In this document: positions 11,540-21,866 of the stretch, piece after piece
Numbering within the stretch: position 1 is the first letter of the stretch
How the letters are laid out: every line of letters starts with the position of its first letter
Source: a bacterium
GTDB taxonomy: Bacteria; Electryoneota; RPQS01
DNA length: 64,000 nt
Reading direction: 5' to 3'
Assembly: GCA_016703065.1 (NCBI GenBank)
Contig: JADJCU010000001.1
Coordinates: 1 to 64,000 of the forward strand
Position numbers and translations under genes: made by a program
The notes under the pieces: generated by a model
The model's database searches: none
What the model was told of the DNA's origin: nothing
What the model saw: the letters and a program-made list of their open reading frames with translations, nothing else

Positions 11540-12160
11540 ATGAAGAAGTTCTTATTACTTGCACTGGTGACACTTTTGGCAACATCCGCGTATGCCGGGC
11601 CGCGCTTGGGAATCAGGAGGGATCAATTTGGGAAACATCAACGAAGACATCCCGAATCAGAGCATAAACTTTGATACCGAAACACGCACTGGATTGATCG
11701 CCGGAATTTGGGGCGAAATTCCCCTAATCGTCTTGGATGGCTTTGCCGTCCGCGCAGACATTCTCTATACGCAAAAAGGTGCGGAATACGACATCTTCAA
11801 TGAGCGTGTCGTTGTAAAAGCAGACGAACTGACTCTGACTCCATTTCTCGTCTACTACTTCCCGACCGGCGCTGCCAGACCGTTTATCGAAGCAGGTCCC
11901 GAGTTGGGGCTGAATGTCTCGGACGGCAAAAGACGACGAATCGTTCAATTCAACGGCAATTGGAAGGATACGAACTTCCCGCTGAATCTCGGCGGCGGTA
12001 TAGATTTCAAATTCGGTGGAACCTCGTTGATGTTAGAAGCGCGTTACAATTATGGTATGGTGAATATGGGGAGCTGGGATAGTAACGCGTTGGGCGGGAA
12101 GAAGCAAAAACGTACGGTATTCAATTGCTTGCGGGAATAACGCTGTTCCAACTGCCGTAA
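11540..12160 (+). CDS. Outer-membrane beta-barrel protein (PorT/OMP_b-brl type)
   Basis: Small outer-membrane barrel, about 205 residues. The start at 11540 gives a signal peptide (MKKFLLLALVTLLATSAYAG). The body shows alternating strands typical of this barrel family: GINLGNIN, RTGLIAGI, VRADILYTQKGAE, LTLTPFLVYYF, PFIEAGPELGL, FKFGGTSLMLEARYNYGM. Frame slips lie near 11610 and 12115. In the corrected frame the protein ends with YGIQLLAGITLFQLP at 12160, a proper final barrel strand. The function is unknown; many relatives are porin-like or assembly factors. It follows sppA by 18 nt and may be cotranscribed. Confidence 0.75.
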
Positions 12161-12202
12161 AGTTTCAAGTAGGTAAGAAACTTTTCGGCTCATCTTAACC
12201 GC

Positions 12203-12228
12203 AAGCGGCAGCCAAAGAGCTGCCGCTT
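12203..12228 (+). terminator. Hairpin after barrel gene, terminator-like
   Basis: Inverted repeat AAGCGGCAG / CTGCCGCTT with an 8-nt loop, 43 nt after the barrel gene stop. No T-run follows, so it may be a weak terminator or an mRNA-stabilising hairpin. Confidence 0.5.
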
Positions 12229-12358
12229 CGATTCCGAGACTCGATTAAATAGCCCAAAGTTTATCATATTTGATTAGATGGCTTGCATCTTGAGCCAACT
12301 TGTGTCATATTGTCACACAACGTCCTACGTGTCAATGAGATAAAATGGAGTGAAGAAG

Positions 12359-15300
12359 ATGAAAAAACTGAGTTTAGTTGTGTTATTCCTATGCTGTGTG
12401 GTTGTAGCACAAGCGCAAATCGAATCTGGCGGTACTCCCGTCGGCCTTTCGAGTGCTGCCTCCAACTTGCCATTGGCACCGGTCGTGTCCATGCCGCAAG
12501 TGGATAATCAAGCCTACTTGACGGAAGACGAAGGTCTGCCCAAGCACGAGCAAAATCGTTTCGCGGTGCAATTGCCCGTGAATTTGAATCTCAGTAATAG
12601 TGGTACTTGGACAAATCTGCCCAGCGGCGGACGCATCTGGCGGCTCAGGATTGCATCGGCAAATGCCTATTCGTTGGCGCTGTTGTTTGACGATTGGTAT
12701 CTGCCCAAAGGCACGGAGCTGTTTGTCTACAATGATAACGGAGACGACGTGCTTGGTGCTCTGACCTCTTTCAACAATTGGGTGGACGGTAGCAACGTGA
12801 TCCGCCATATCAAGGGTGATGCTCTCACGCTTGAATTGTTTGAACCTGCCACAGTTGGCAGCCAAACCGTGCTGTCAATTTACACCGTGTGTCACGCTTA
12901 CAAGAATGTATTCGGCTATACACGGCGCGATGCTCTGGACAATTTTGGTGATTCAGGCGCGTGCAACAACAACATTCTCTGTCCCGAGGCCGCAGCATGG
13001 CAAGACGAGAAGCAGGGCGCCTGCATGATAACCTCTGGTGGCGCGAGAATCTGTTCAGGCTCGATGATTCGGGCGAACGTGGTCAATTGGCCAGCGTATT
13101 TCTTGACAGCAAACCATTGCGGCTTCAGCGGCTCGTGGGTATTTGTGTTTAACTATCAAAGCCCGCAGTGCTCCCCGAATGCTGACGGTTCTACGGCGCA
13201 AACCGTGGCAAACGCGACGCTGCGTTCCAACAACGCTGATTCGGATTTTGAGTTATTAGAGTTGTCTGCGCACCCGCCCGTGAGCTACAATGCCTATTAC
13301 AACGGTTGGAATCGCAACGACGTTCCCTCGACGAGTTCAGTGTGTATCCACCATCCGCGTGGCGACGTGAAGAAGTGGACGATTGACAACAACGCTCCGA
13401 CGACTACAAGCTACGGCGGCAACGTTTCCCCAGGAGACGGCACGCACTGGCGCATATCCAATTGGGAAGACGGCACCACCGAACCGGGTTCCTCAGGGTC
13501 GCCGTTGTTCGACCAGAACAGCCGCATCACTGGCCAGCTTCACGGAGGCACAGCTTCTTGTGCCAACAACATTGATGATTACTACGGAAGGTTCAATGTG
13601 TCCTGGACTGGTGGCGGGACAAACAGCACTCGGTTATCCAATTGGCTCGACCCGAACAACAGCGGTGTCACGACTTTGGACGGAAGTTATGTTGTAACCG
13701 TCGCAAACGACAACTGCCCAGGTGACTATGTGACTCTGCCCTTCAACGGTTCAGGCAACACCAGTGCGGCGACGGCCAGCGGCAGCGGCTGCGCGTATCC
13801 GACTACTCCGGACGTTTGGTATCATTTCATCTCCTCCGCGACGTGCAGTTCGCAAGTAACTGTAAGCCTCTGTGGATCGAGTTATGATACGTTCTTGGAA
13901 ATCCGTCAAGGCGGGAGTTGCCCGGAGACAATCCGGTGGATTGTACCGACGATGATTGTGGAGCTTTTGGATTGCAAAGCCAATCTGTGTTCACGACGGT
14001 ACCGAATAGCTACTACTACGTGCGCGTTTTTGGTTACAATGGTCAGGTCGGTGCCTACACCATTGACATAACCGAGACGCCGCTCGATCTACTTCCATCC
14101 AACGACAATTGTACGACCGCTCTCGAGATCAGCACTCTGCCCTACACGGACAGCGGATCAACTTGTACTGCGGCCAGCGACTATTCTTATTGCGCGGCCG
14201 GTGGATCCAACGACGTGGTGTACCTACTCAATTTAGATGAATGCCAGAACGTAACTGTTAGCACGTGTGGTGGGCAAACGAATTACGATACCCACTTGGC
14301 CGTGCGCACAGACGGCGCGTGTCCCGGGACGACAGAGATCGGGTGCAATGACGATTTCTGTGGATTAAGGAGTTCAATTTCTTTTGACGCGACGGCTGGC
14401 GTCACCTATTACATCATTTTGGCCGGTTTCTTAGGCGACAATGGGCGGTACACCCTGTTGGCCGGTTTCTTAGGCGACAATGGGCGGTACACCCTGGATG
14501 TCACGAGCAACGGGCATGTAGGTTCACCTGCGAATGACAATTGTGCGGGGGCTCTTGCAGTAAACGCTTTGCCGTACAATCACTCTGGCAACACGACCTG
14601 TTCGCTCGCAGACTACTCGTATGCTGGATGCGGATTTGAAGATTCACGTGACGTTGTGTACCGACTTAATCTCTCCGCGTGCCAGACCGTTCAGGTCAGC
14701 ACATGCACAGCCAATTCTTCTTACGACACGCGGATTCAAGTCATGGCGGGCGGCGCTTGTCCTGGCAATACACTGGTCGCTTGCAATGACGACGCCTGCG
14801 GATTTCAGAGCCAGTTGACATTTGGCGCCTTGGCAAACACCGATTACTTTATCTTGGTTCGCGGATTCTGGTCCGGAGCTTACGGTCCATACGATCTGGC
14901 CATCACGTCTGTCGGTGGCTACGTTTCACCTAATGACGTGTGCCCGGGTGCAGCGATCAATGCGATTCCGTATGTGGGCTACGGCAACACAGCTTGCTCT
15001 AATGACGACTACGCAAACGGCGATTGCTATTTCGCAGAGAGTTCACCTGAAGACGTCTATACGCTGACATTGGGTGCCACGGAAGGCGTTGTCGTCACGT
15101 TGTGCGGCTCTGGCTACGACACCGGTTTGAAGGTTCGCACAGGCGGTGCTTGTCCGGGCACGAGTATGGTCGTGTGTGACGACGATGCACCTGCGGCGGC
15201 AGTCCCTCACCGTGCAATAGCAATGTTGAGTTCACTGCGCAAGCATTCCAGACGTACTACATTCAAGTGAGCGGTTATCAAAGTGACGCAGGTCCCTATT

Positions 15301-15800
15301 CAATTCGCGTCGAACCGCGTTCGATTAATCGAGTTGACTCTCTGGTCATTCGCTCCACTGGTACCACGGTCGAATTGAATTGGGAAAACGTCGGCGTCCA
15401 GTATTACTACATCTACCGTTCGCTGAGCGGTGACCAGGCGTCGCTGTATACAACTCCCTGGGGCTTTGCTGCTACAAATAGTTGGAGCGAATCGCAACCA
15501 ATCGCCACACAGCTATACTACGCTGTATCGCCGATTCCGGAGTATGCTGTTCCCGCGCTGCTGGCCGCTGGGCTAGGCACACGGCCGATGGCAGAAGTCT
15601 ACGCAGAAGCAATGGCGCAATTGAAAACAGAGGCCCCCGCATGCGAAGCAATTGACTTCTATCCCGGAACGGCCAGCGATTGTGTCGAGCTTGCACCGAC
15701 AGACAAGCAAGCAGCCAAGCAAGATGCTGGCGTCCACTTGTTTGGACCGGGAATCTCGATTGAGAATCAGGTCGCAGGCAAGAACTATTCTGCGCAATAA
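12359..15800 (+). CDS. Secreted lysyl-endopeptidase-like serine protease with four Cys-rich modules
   Basis: Extracellular trypsin-fold protease. ATG 12359 is preceded by GGAG 8 nt upstream; the in-frame GTG at 12350 is less likely. A signal peptide is followed by a pro-region and a protease domain with His in LTANHCG, Asp in SDFELLEL and Ser in EPGSSGSPLF, the order and spacing seen in Achromobacter lysyl-endopeptidase relatives. About four modules of ~115 residues follow, each starting NDNC/NDVC and containing a YDT..L.V...CPG...C.DD core, the kind of pre-peptidase-C-like repeat common on FCB secreted enzymes. An Fn3-like region and a ~100-residue tail end the protein. Frame slips lie near 13910 and 15205. 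Substrate specificity for Lys is inference. Confidence 0.85.
14419..14496 (+). repeat. Perfect 39-bp in-frame tandem duplication
   Basis: Two identical adjacent copies (14419-14457 and 14458-14496), each encoding the 13 residues LAGFLGDNGRYTL, inside the second Cys-rich module of the secreted protease. The reading frame is kept. The other modules have a single copy of the corresponding strand. Confidence 0.97.
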
Positions 15801-15821
15801 ATAGAAATCGCGGAAACAAAT

Positions 15822-15853
15822 GAAGCGGGCTCAGGATATCCTGAGCCCGCTTC
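15822..15853 (+). terminator. Strong palindromic terminator after protease gene
   Basis: Perfect 16+16 nt palindrome (arm GAAGCGGGCTCAGGAT) 21 nt after the protease stop, followed by a pyrimidine-rich stretch (TCATTCTTCTG). Confidence 0.8.
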
Positions 15854-16695
15854 TCATTCTTCTGTCGTTGTGCTGCGGCTCGACGGCGAACCCGTCAGCC
15901 GCGTGCCCTTCCCGGCTTGAGTTCTATACGAATACCCTCCCAGGTTTTGGGTTCCGACACATTTCCATGTCGCTTCGACCAATTTTAGACTCGTATCGCA
16001 ACGAACCTGAACTCCCGACCTCGGCAACGGTGTTTCTACCGCATTACACGCTGTTTATCAAACATGCGTGTTAAGTAAATTCGCCGACTCAAGAACAGGC
16101 GATCCTAAGATCATTCGCGACCGAGAACCCGCAAGGCAAGTAAGAGCTTGAGAGCTTACTCCTCTTTTGGTTGCACGGACGTTTGTTCAAGCAAGCAAAG
16201 CTTTCATGAACTCAAGCAAGCTCTGAGAATGCTGATAGCCGATCAGAGTCCGCGTGAATCATGAAAAAGGTGGCCAACTCAATCTTCGGTCAGGTACCTT
16301 TTCGGGAGTCATAATTTGACTCCTTCCCAGTACCACTACAGTATCGTCACGAAACGGTCGAAAGTCAAGTGACTTTCTCACGCAGACAAAGAACAATAAA
16401 GTCTCTTTTGTCCATTATGCGTCTTCCCTCGCCTTCTGGGATTATCGCCTTTCCAAGCCATTGTTATTGCAAAAAGGGAGGCCGTAGCAGGGCAAATTAT
16501 TGGGCGTAGCCTTATAATTTCCGTAATCCTACAATTCTTGTCAGGTTATAAAGCCAAACATACTCGATACTTTTCAATGATAGCGGACTGCACGTATTGT
16601 CTGTAACTTAGGCACATATAGTTTGCAACTCGTAACGGTGGTTGCTACATTGCTATCGTATTGTAATTGCATACGGGATATGCAAAGCCGTTTTT
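15854..16695. other. Long gene-free interval with several hairpins
   Basis: No convincing gene on either strand. An 84-codon frame at 15820-16074 begins inside the terminator and has no family character. The interval holds at least three inverted repeats: AGTAAG/CTTACT (16139-16160), GGAGTCA/TGACTCC (16305-16323) and GAAAGTCA/TGACTTTC (16360-16377). On the minus strand there are short stretches with coding-like composition near 16250-16420 but with stops in every frame, so this could be a decayed gene, a structured RNA or a regulatory region. It is the upstream region of the kor operon. Confidence 0.5.
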
Positions 16696-16720
16696 GTAAT
16701 GGTCTGAAGTAGACCATTAC
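16696..16720 (+). promoter_or_regulatory. Perfect inverted repeat upstream of kor operon
   Basis: GTAATGGTCT and AGACCATTAC separated by 5 nt (GAAGT), 21 nt before korD. This could be an operator for a dimeric regulator or a leader hairpin. A good ribosome site (AAAGGAGA) follows at about 16730, so the repeat does not overlap it. Confidence 0.6.
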
Positions 16721-16741
16721 AGTCTGATTAAAGGAGAACGC

Positions 16742-17005
16742 ATGAGCATCGTGGAGACAAACTCCGCGAACGGACTGTTCAAGCTTGTCGTCCACGAAAC
16801 GTGGTGCAAGGGATGTCGCATTTGCGTTGACTTGTGCCCGACAAAGACCCTTTCCATGGTCGAGTCGCCGGATCGTTGGGAAGGCGTCATCGTGAAAGTC
16901 ACGGACATGGAAGCTTGCAACGGCTGTGGAATCTGTGAAGCTGAATGTCCTGACTTCGCGATCACGGTATTTGCAGAGAAGGCGAAGACCGGAGGTGCGG
17001 CATGA
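16742..17005 (+). CDS. korD: 2-oxoacid:ferredoxin oxidoreductase delta (ferredoxin-like) subunit
   Basis: Small 87-residue iron-sulfur subunit that carries electrons from the TPP site of the KOR complex to ferredoxin. Two 4Fe-4S motifs are complete: CKGCRICVDLCP near residues 20-31 and CNGCGICEAECP near residues 60-71. The start at 16742 follows AAAGGAGA at ideal spacing. Its stop overlaps the korA start by 4 nt. This is the first gene of the long plus-strand energy locus. Confidence 0.92.
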   Translation: MSIVETNSANGLFKLVVHETWCKGCRICVDLCPTKTLSMVESPDRWEGVIVKVTDMEACNGCGICEAECPDFAITVFAEKAKTGGAA

Positions 17006-18126
17006 CGAATCGCGAACGAGTTTTTTGGGCTGGGAATGAAACAATCGCGGAAGCCGCCTTGCGCGCCGGTTGTAATTTCTACGCGGGTTATCCAATCACT
17101 CCGTCTTCCGAGATCGCGTCATTGCTTTCGCTGCGCCTGCCGCAGTTGGGCGGCGTTTTTCTGCAAATGGAAGACGAGATCGCAGCGATGGGCGCAGTGG
17201 TTGGCGCTTCCTGGGGTGCAAAATCACTGACTGCCACATCCGGGCCGGGCTTTTCGCTTAAGCAAGAGAATATCGGCTATGCAATCATGTCGGAAACGCC
17301 CTGTGTGATTATTGACGTGCAGCGCGGCGGTCCTTCCACCGGTGCTCCGACGGCTCCCGCCCAAGCGGACATCATGCAAGCGCGTTGGGGCACGCACGGT
17401 GATCACTCGATGATCGCACTGACTCCATGCTATCCTGTCGAAGTTTATCGCGAGACTGTCCGCGCGTTTCATCTATCAGAAAAATTCCGCACCCCGGTGA
17501 TGGTTTTGATTGATGAAATCATCGCGCACACGACCGAGAGTTTTGATATTCCTAAAGACAATGAACTTGATCCAGTGCATCCGCGAAAATGGTATCAGGA
17601 TCAGTTTGGCGAGAATAGTTTCCGTCCGTTCTATGATTTTTTCCAGGGCAAGCATATTCATATCACCGGACTCTCACACACGGAGGCTGGTTTTGCGACT
17701 ACGGCGCCTTCCACGATTCAACGCGGCATCGAGCATCTGGTCAACAAGATTGAGTTAAAGCAGAGCGAAATTGAGCGCAATGACTGTTATCTGCTCGACG
17801 ACGTTGATATAGCGATCATCACGTTCGGGTCGCCGGGGCGCGCTTCAAAGGCCGCTATTGACACGGCACGTGCCGAAGGCATCAAAGTTGGTCTGCTCCG
17901 TATCATTACCTTCTGGCCTTTCCCGACCACGACAATCCGGACACTTGTGGACAATGTGAAAGCCGTAATCGTTCCGGAAATGAACATGGGCATGCTGCGC
18001 GGTGAAGTGGAACGTGCCGCGATGCGCCGCGATGTAAAATTACACGGCGTAAATTGCGTCGGCGGTGCGCCGATTGAACCCCAACAGATCTTAGACAAGA
18101 TTCGCGAGGTGCATCGTGGCCTTTAA
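17002..18126 (+). CDS. korA: 2-oxoglutarate:ferredoxin oxidoreductase alpha subunit
   Basis: Catalyses, with KorB, C and D, the oxidative decarboxylation of a 2-oxoacid (most likely 2-oxoglutarate) with CoA and reduction of ferredoxin; the reverse reaction is used in the reductive TCA cycle. The intact 374-residue frame has the family N-terminal motif YPITPSSEIA, the pyrimidine-side TSGPGFSLKQENIGYA, and QRGGPSTGAPT, followed by a transketolase-C-like domain. The gene order D-A-B-C and the subunit sizes favour KOR over pyruvate oxidoreductase; the separate nifJ downstream covers pyruvate. Branched-chain substrates cannot be excluded. Confidence 0.92.
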   Translation: MTNRERVFWAGNETIAEAALRAGCNFYAGYPITPSSEIASLLSLRLPQLGGVFLQMEDEIAAMGAVVGASWGAKSLTATSGPGFSLKQENIGYAIMSETPCVIIDVQRGGPSTGAPTAPAQADIMQARWGTHGDHSMIALTPCYPVEVYRETVRAFHLSEKFRTPVMVLIDEIIAHTTESFDIPKDNELDPVHPRKWYQDQFGENSFRPFYDFFQGKHIHITGLSHTEAGFATTAPSTIQRGIEHLVNKIELKQSEIERNDCYLLDDVDIAIITFGSPGRASKAAIDTARAEGIKVGLLRIITFWPFPTTTIRTLVDNVKAVIVPEMNMGMLRGEVERAAMRRDVKLHGVNCVGGAPIEPQQILDKIREVHRGL

Positions 18127-19019
18127 CTATGCAACCTGGCTCCGTCAAGATATGATGCCGCATATCTGGTGCCCGGGCTGCGGAATCGGCATCGTTTTGA
18201 AATCCGCGATCCGCGCCATGGAAGCAATGGGTTGGGATCAGGATACCACAGGGTTTGTTTCGGGGATTGGCTGCACATCACGCGCGCCGGGCTACGTGAA
18301 CATGAACACGCTACACACGACGCACGGCAGAGCATTGACCTTTGCAACTGGCCTGAAGATGGCCGCACCCGATAAGAACGTCGTGGTGATGGCAGGTGAC
18401 GGTGACTCTGCGGCGATTGGCGGCAATCATTTGATTCATAGCTGCCGCCGCAATATCAATATCACGATGATCATCGTGAACAACGAAATTTACGGTATGA
18501 CGGGCGGTCAATTCTCGCCGACTACACCGGGCGGCGCGCGCAGCGACGGCGCCGTATGGAAACATTGATCCGGGTTTTGATCTTTGCAACTTGTGCATCG
18601 CAGCCGGAGCAACATATGTTGCACGCGGGCACGTAGCCAACGGGATTTTCCTCGAGCGCTTGATTAAAGGCGGTATGCAGCACAAAGGATTTGCAGTGAT
18701 TGAGGCCATGTCTAATTGCCACACGCAATTTGGGCGCCGCAATAAGCATCCCGATCCGGCGGAATTGATTGCTCACATCGCATCCAGCGCCGTGACTCTG
18801 AATCAATGGAACAAACTGGAACCGGAAGAGAAGATCGGCAAGTATCGCAACGGTGGTTTACACAAAGATACGAGCAAGCCGGAATACAGCGAAGAGTATC
18901 ACAAGCTTCAGACTCACGCGCAAGAGCGCATGCGGGACGCGGCACGCAAGATCGCAGAAGCAGAGGCTGTTCGCGCGAAGGAAGAAGCTGCGAGCGGAGG
19001 AGGTCGAATTGAGGACTGA
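18116..19019 (+). CDS. korB: 2-oxoglutarate:ferredoxin oxidoreductase beta subunit, one frame slip
   Basis: TPP-binding subunit of KOR. The GTG start at 18116 overlaps the korA stop and gives MAFNYATWLRQD... The N-terminal HIWCPGCGIG supplies a cysteine cluster, and the TPP/Mg motif spans GDGDSAAIGGNH to NNEIYGMTGGQ. A frame slip near 18555, in a run of C/G, breaks the frame after the TPP site; the second part continues with YGNIDPGF, CIAAGATYVARGH and ECMSNCHTQFGR-like sequence, normal for the family. The C-terminal ~70 residues are a charged helix. It overlaps korC by 11 nt. Confidence 0.9.
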
Positions 19020-19581
19020 AATTCGATTCGCGGGAGTCGGCAGCCAAGGTAACATTCTCGCCGGCGAGTGGGTTGCGCAGGCTGCACATAACATGGGTTT
19101 GAACGCGCTGCAAAGCCCGACCTATACGGCGCAAGTGCGCGGCGGTCCGACCAGTGTGGACGTCTTGATTGACAAGGACCCGATTGGCTACCCGCGATTG
19201 ACGAGTATTGATTTCTTTTTGTGTTTGGCGCAAGGCGCATGGAATTTGTTTGGCACTCAGCTCAAGACTGAATCAGTCGTTGTGATTGATCCGAATCTGG
19301 TGACGAAAGTTACACCCGGTCCGCAGAAAATCTACTTGATCCCGATCATTCAAGCGACAAAGCAAGCTGTCGAAAAACCGGTTTACACAAGCGCAGTTTC
19401 GTTGGGAATTTTCTGTCGGTTGATGTCCACGATTCCGCAAGAACAGATGATTCGCACGATTGAACAACACGCGCCATCTGGAACTGTTGAAAAGAACTTA
19501 ATCGCATTTCGTGCCGGATGGGACATTGTCAGCTCGGTGACTCCAGTCCCGCGGGATGAACTAGCTATGGCGAGCGTCTAA
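19009..19581 (+). CDS. korC: 2-oxoglutarate:ferredoxin oxidoreductase gamma subunit
   Basis: Gamma subunit of the KOR complex, about 190 residues, intact. I choose TTG 19009, preceded by GGAGGAGG, because it gives the family start MRTEIRFAGVGSQGNILAGE; the longer open frame upstream overlaps korB. The motifs GVGSQGN and TYTAQVRGGPTSVDVLI are typical of the gamma domain. It follows korB by overlap and precedes the FAD/NAD-binding gene by 1 nt, so the operon continues. Confidence 0.88.
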   Translation: MRTEIRFAGVGSQGNILAGEWVAQAAHNMGLNALQSPTYTAQVRGGPTSVDVLIDKDPIGYPRLTSIDFFLCLAQGAWNLFGTQLKTESVVVIDPNLVTKVTPGPQKIYLIPIIQATKQAVEKPVYTSAVSLGIFCRLMSTIPQEQMIRTIEQHAPSGTVEKNLIAFRAGWDIVSSVTPVPRDELAMASV

Positions 19582-19582
19582 T

Positions 19583-20458
19583 TTGAATTCTGGTTATCTC
19601 ATACACTCCCATCGGAAACTCTCCGATCTCATCCACGAATACTGGGTAGAAGCCCGCGCATCGCCCAGAAGCACCGCGCCGGGCAATTCGTTATCCTTAG
19701 ATTACACGAGCACGGCGAGCGCATTCCGCTTACAGTCGTTGAGACGAATCCTGTTAATGGTCAGATTCGTTTGATTGTGCAAGTGGCAGGCAAGACGACT
19801 GAAGAGTTCGCAAATTACACGACAGGCGACTTCATTCTGGATATCGTCGGGCCGTTAGGCTTGAAAACGGACATTGAAGAATGGGGCAACCTCGTCGTCA
19901 TTGGCGGTGGTGTCGGTTCTGCTCCGCTGTTACCGATTGCCAAAGCTGCCAAGGCCGCAGGCAACAAAGTCCACGCGATTCTTGGCGCACGCTCTCAAGA
20001 ACTACTCATTCTGACAGAAGAATTCCAGAACGTCTGCGACGAAGTGCGGATCTGTACCGACGACGGATCGTTCGGTCAAAAAGGCTTCGTGACGAACGTT
20101 CTGGATGACTGGTGCAAATCGGGCGTCGAATTCAAATTTGGCATTGCCGTGGGGCCGGTGCCGATGATGCGAGCTGCGGAAGAGACTATGAAACGTTGGA
20201 ATATCCCCGGCCTTGCTTCGCTGAATCCGATAATGGTGGACGGCACCGGAAGTGTGGCGCTTGTCGCGTCACGGTAAATAATGAAACGCGCTTCGCGTGC
20301 GTTGAAGGCCGGAGTTTGATATCCACGGCGTGGATTTTAATGAACTCTTGCAGCGCAACCGTTCCTATACGCATGAAGAACATGAAGCGGTTGAACATGC
20401 ACACGCTTGTCAATTGACCAAAGCAATCCAAAATGTCAGAGCAGAAGCGAAATCTTAA
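19583..20458 (+). CDS. Ferredoxin:NAD(P)H oxidoreductase FAD/2Fe-2S subunit (SudB/NfnA/PyrK-like), frame broken
   Basis: Electron-transfer subunit with FAD, NAD(P) and 2Fe-2S sites. The merged product (~290 residues) contains the flavin motif HRAGQFVILRLHE...RIPLT, a nucleotide-binding GGGVGSAPLLPIAKA, a P-loop-like GARSQELLILTEEF and a C-terminal cysteine cluster CGACRVTV...FACVEGPEFD in the corrected frame. Slips lie near 19655 and 20255. The partner gene overlaps its end by 26 nt. The pair matches SudBA / NfnAB, which transfers electrons between ferredoxin and NAD(P)H, sometimes with bifurcation. Names differ by organism, so I give no symbol. Confidence 0.85.
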
Positions 20459-21866
20459 GGCGCACCCGCCGCGCGTTCCGATGCCGGAGCGTGATCCCGC
20501 CGAACGCATCTTAGGCTTCGACGAAGTTCCGCTTGGTTATACCGAAGAACAGGCACGCGCTGAAGCGGATCGCTGTCTGGATTGCAAGAATCCCAAGTGT
20601 GTCACGGGTTGTCCGGTTAATATCAACATCCCGAAATTCCTGCGCGAGGTGCGCGAAGGCAGATATCAGGACGCAGCGAATACCTTGCGCGAGACGAACT
20701 CACTCCCAGCCGTGTGGCCGCGTGTGTCCTGCAAGAAGAGCAATGCGAGTCGCTGTGTATTGAAGGCATTCGCCACGATCCCGTTGCAGTCGGTAACTTA
20801 GAGAAGTTTGTCGCCGATTGGGAGCGCATGCATCACAAAGTCACGACACGCGAGTCCTTTGAGCCTTCTGGGTACAAGATCGCGATTGCCGGTTCCGGCC
20901 CGCGGGTTTGACGGTCGCAGGCGACTTGTCCAAGCTTGGCCACGATGTAACAATCTTTGAAGCGCTGCATCGCCCTGCCGGTGTATTGTCCTACGGTATT
21001 CCCGAGTTTCGTCTGCCACGCGCGATCGTGAAGTCAGAAATAGAGTACATCGAACGACTCGGTGTGAAATTTGTTTACAATGTCGTCGTCGGTGTGACCG
21101 TAACCCTGAATGAGTTGTTTGACGAAGGTTTCAACGCAATTTTCATAGGCACTGGCGCAGGTTTGCCCAAGATGCTTGGCGTGCCCGGCGAGAACCTGAT
21201 CGGCGTGTTTAGCTCCAACGAGTTCCTGACTCGTATCAATTTGTTGGGCGCAGATCGCTTCCCGGAATATGATACGCCTGTACTGCATGCCAAGCACACA
21301 GTCGTCGTCGGGCAACACAGCTATGGACTCGGCGCGCGTCGCAAAACGTTTGAATAGGTCGCGCGTCTCTCCCTGGTCTATCGTCGTTCAGTGGATGAAC
21401 TACCTGCTCGTAAAGAAGAAGTGCATCACGCCGAAGCAGAAGGAATCGAATTCAATCTGCTCTGCAATCCAATTGAAGTGTTGGGCGATGCTGAACATCG
21501 CGTGCGGGGATTCGCTGCGTACGCATGGAGTTGGGCGAGCCCGACGCCTCAGGTCAGCGCAAACCGGTGCCTGTGAAAGATAGTGAATTCGAATTGGAAT
21601 GCGACGCAGTAATTGTCGCGGTAGGTAACGCTCCGAATCCAATTCTTACAAAAGCCACGCCGGATATTGAACTCACAAAGTGGGGCACAATCAAGGCGGA
21701 TGCTGAGACTGGCGCGACAAGCAAGCCCGGCGTTTACGCCGGTGGTGATATTGTCAGCGGCGCAGCGACGGTGATTTTAGCAATGGGCGCAGGACGCAAA
21801 GCAGCGGCAGCGATTCATGATTACCTGCAGAACCTGCCCGCCAAACATGGAACGAAGGCAAGTTGA
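20433..21866 (+). CDS. NADPH-dependent glutamate-synthase small-chain-like flavoprotein (SudA/NfnB type), frame broken
   Basis: FAD and 4Fe-4S flavoprotein, partner of the preceding gene. The N-terminal cluster domain has CLDCKNPKCVTGCPVNINIP, followed by a GRVCPQEEQCE block, then the Rossmann FAD site (AIAGSGPAGL in the corrected frame), LSYGIPEFRLPR, an NADPH-binding domain with GNTAMDSARVAKRL and VYRRS, and the C-terminal FAD motif GVYAGGDIVSGAATVI. There are at least five frame slips between 20715 and 21545, the highest density in the window, yet every conserved block is present in order. Without a large GltB subunit, its role is more likely ferredoxin/NADP(H) exchange than glutamate synthesis. 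Confidence 0.87.

Noticed and set aside
15820..16074. 84-codon open frame after the protease gene
   Set aside because: It begins inside the terminator palindrome, lacks a ribosome site and has no recognisable family character.
20433..21866. Small subunit of a genuine glutamate synthase
   Set aside because: No large GltB subunit is nearby, and the FAD/2Fe-2S partner gene fits a SudBA/NfnAB-type pair.
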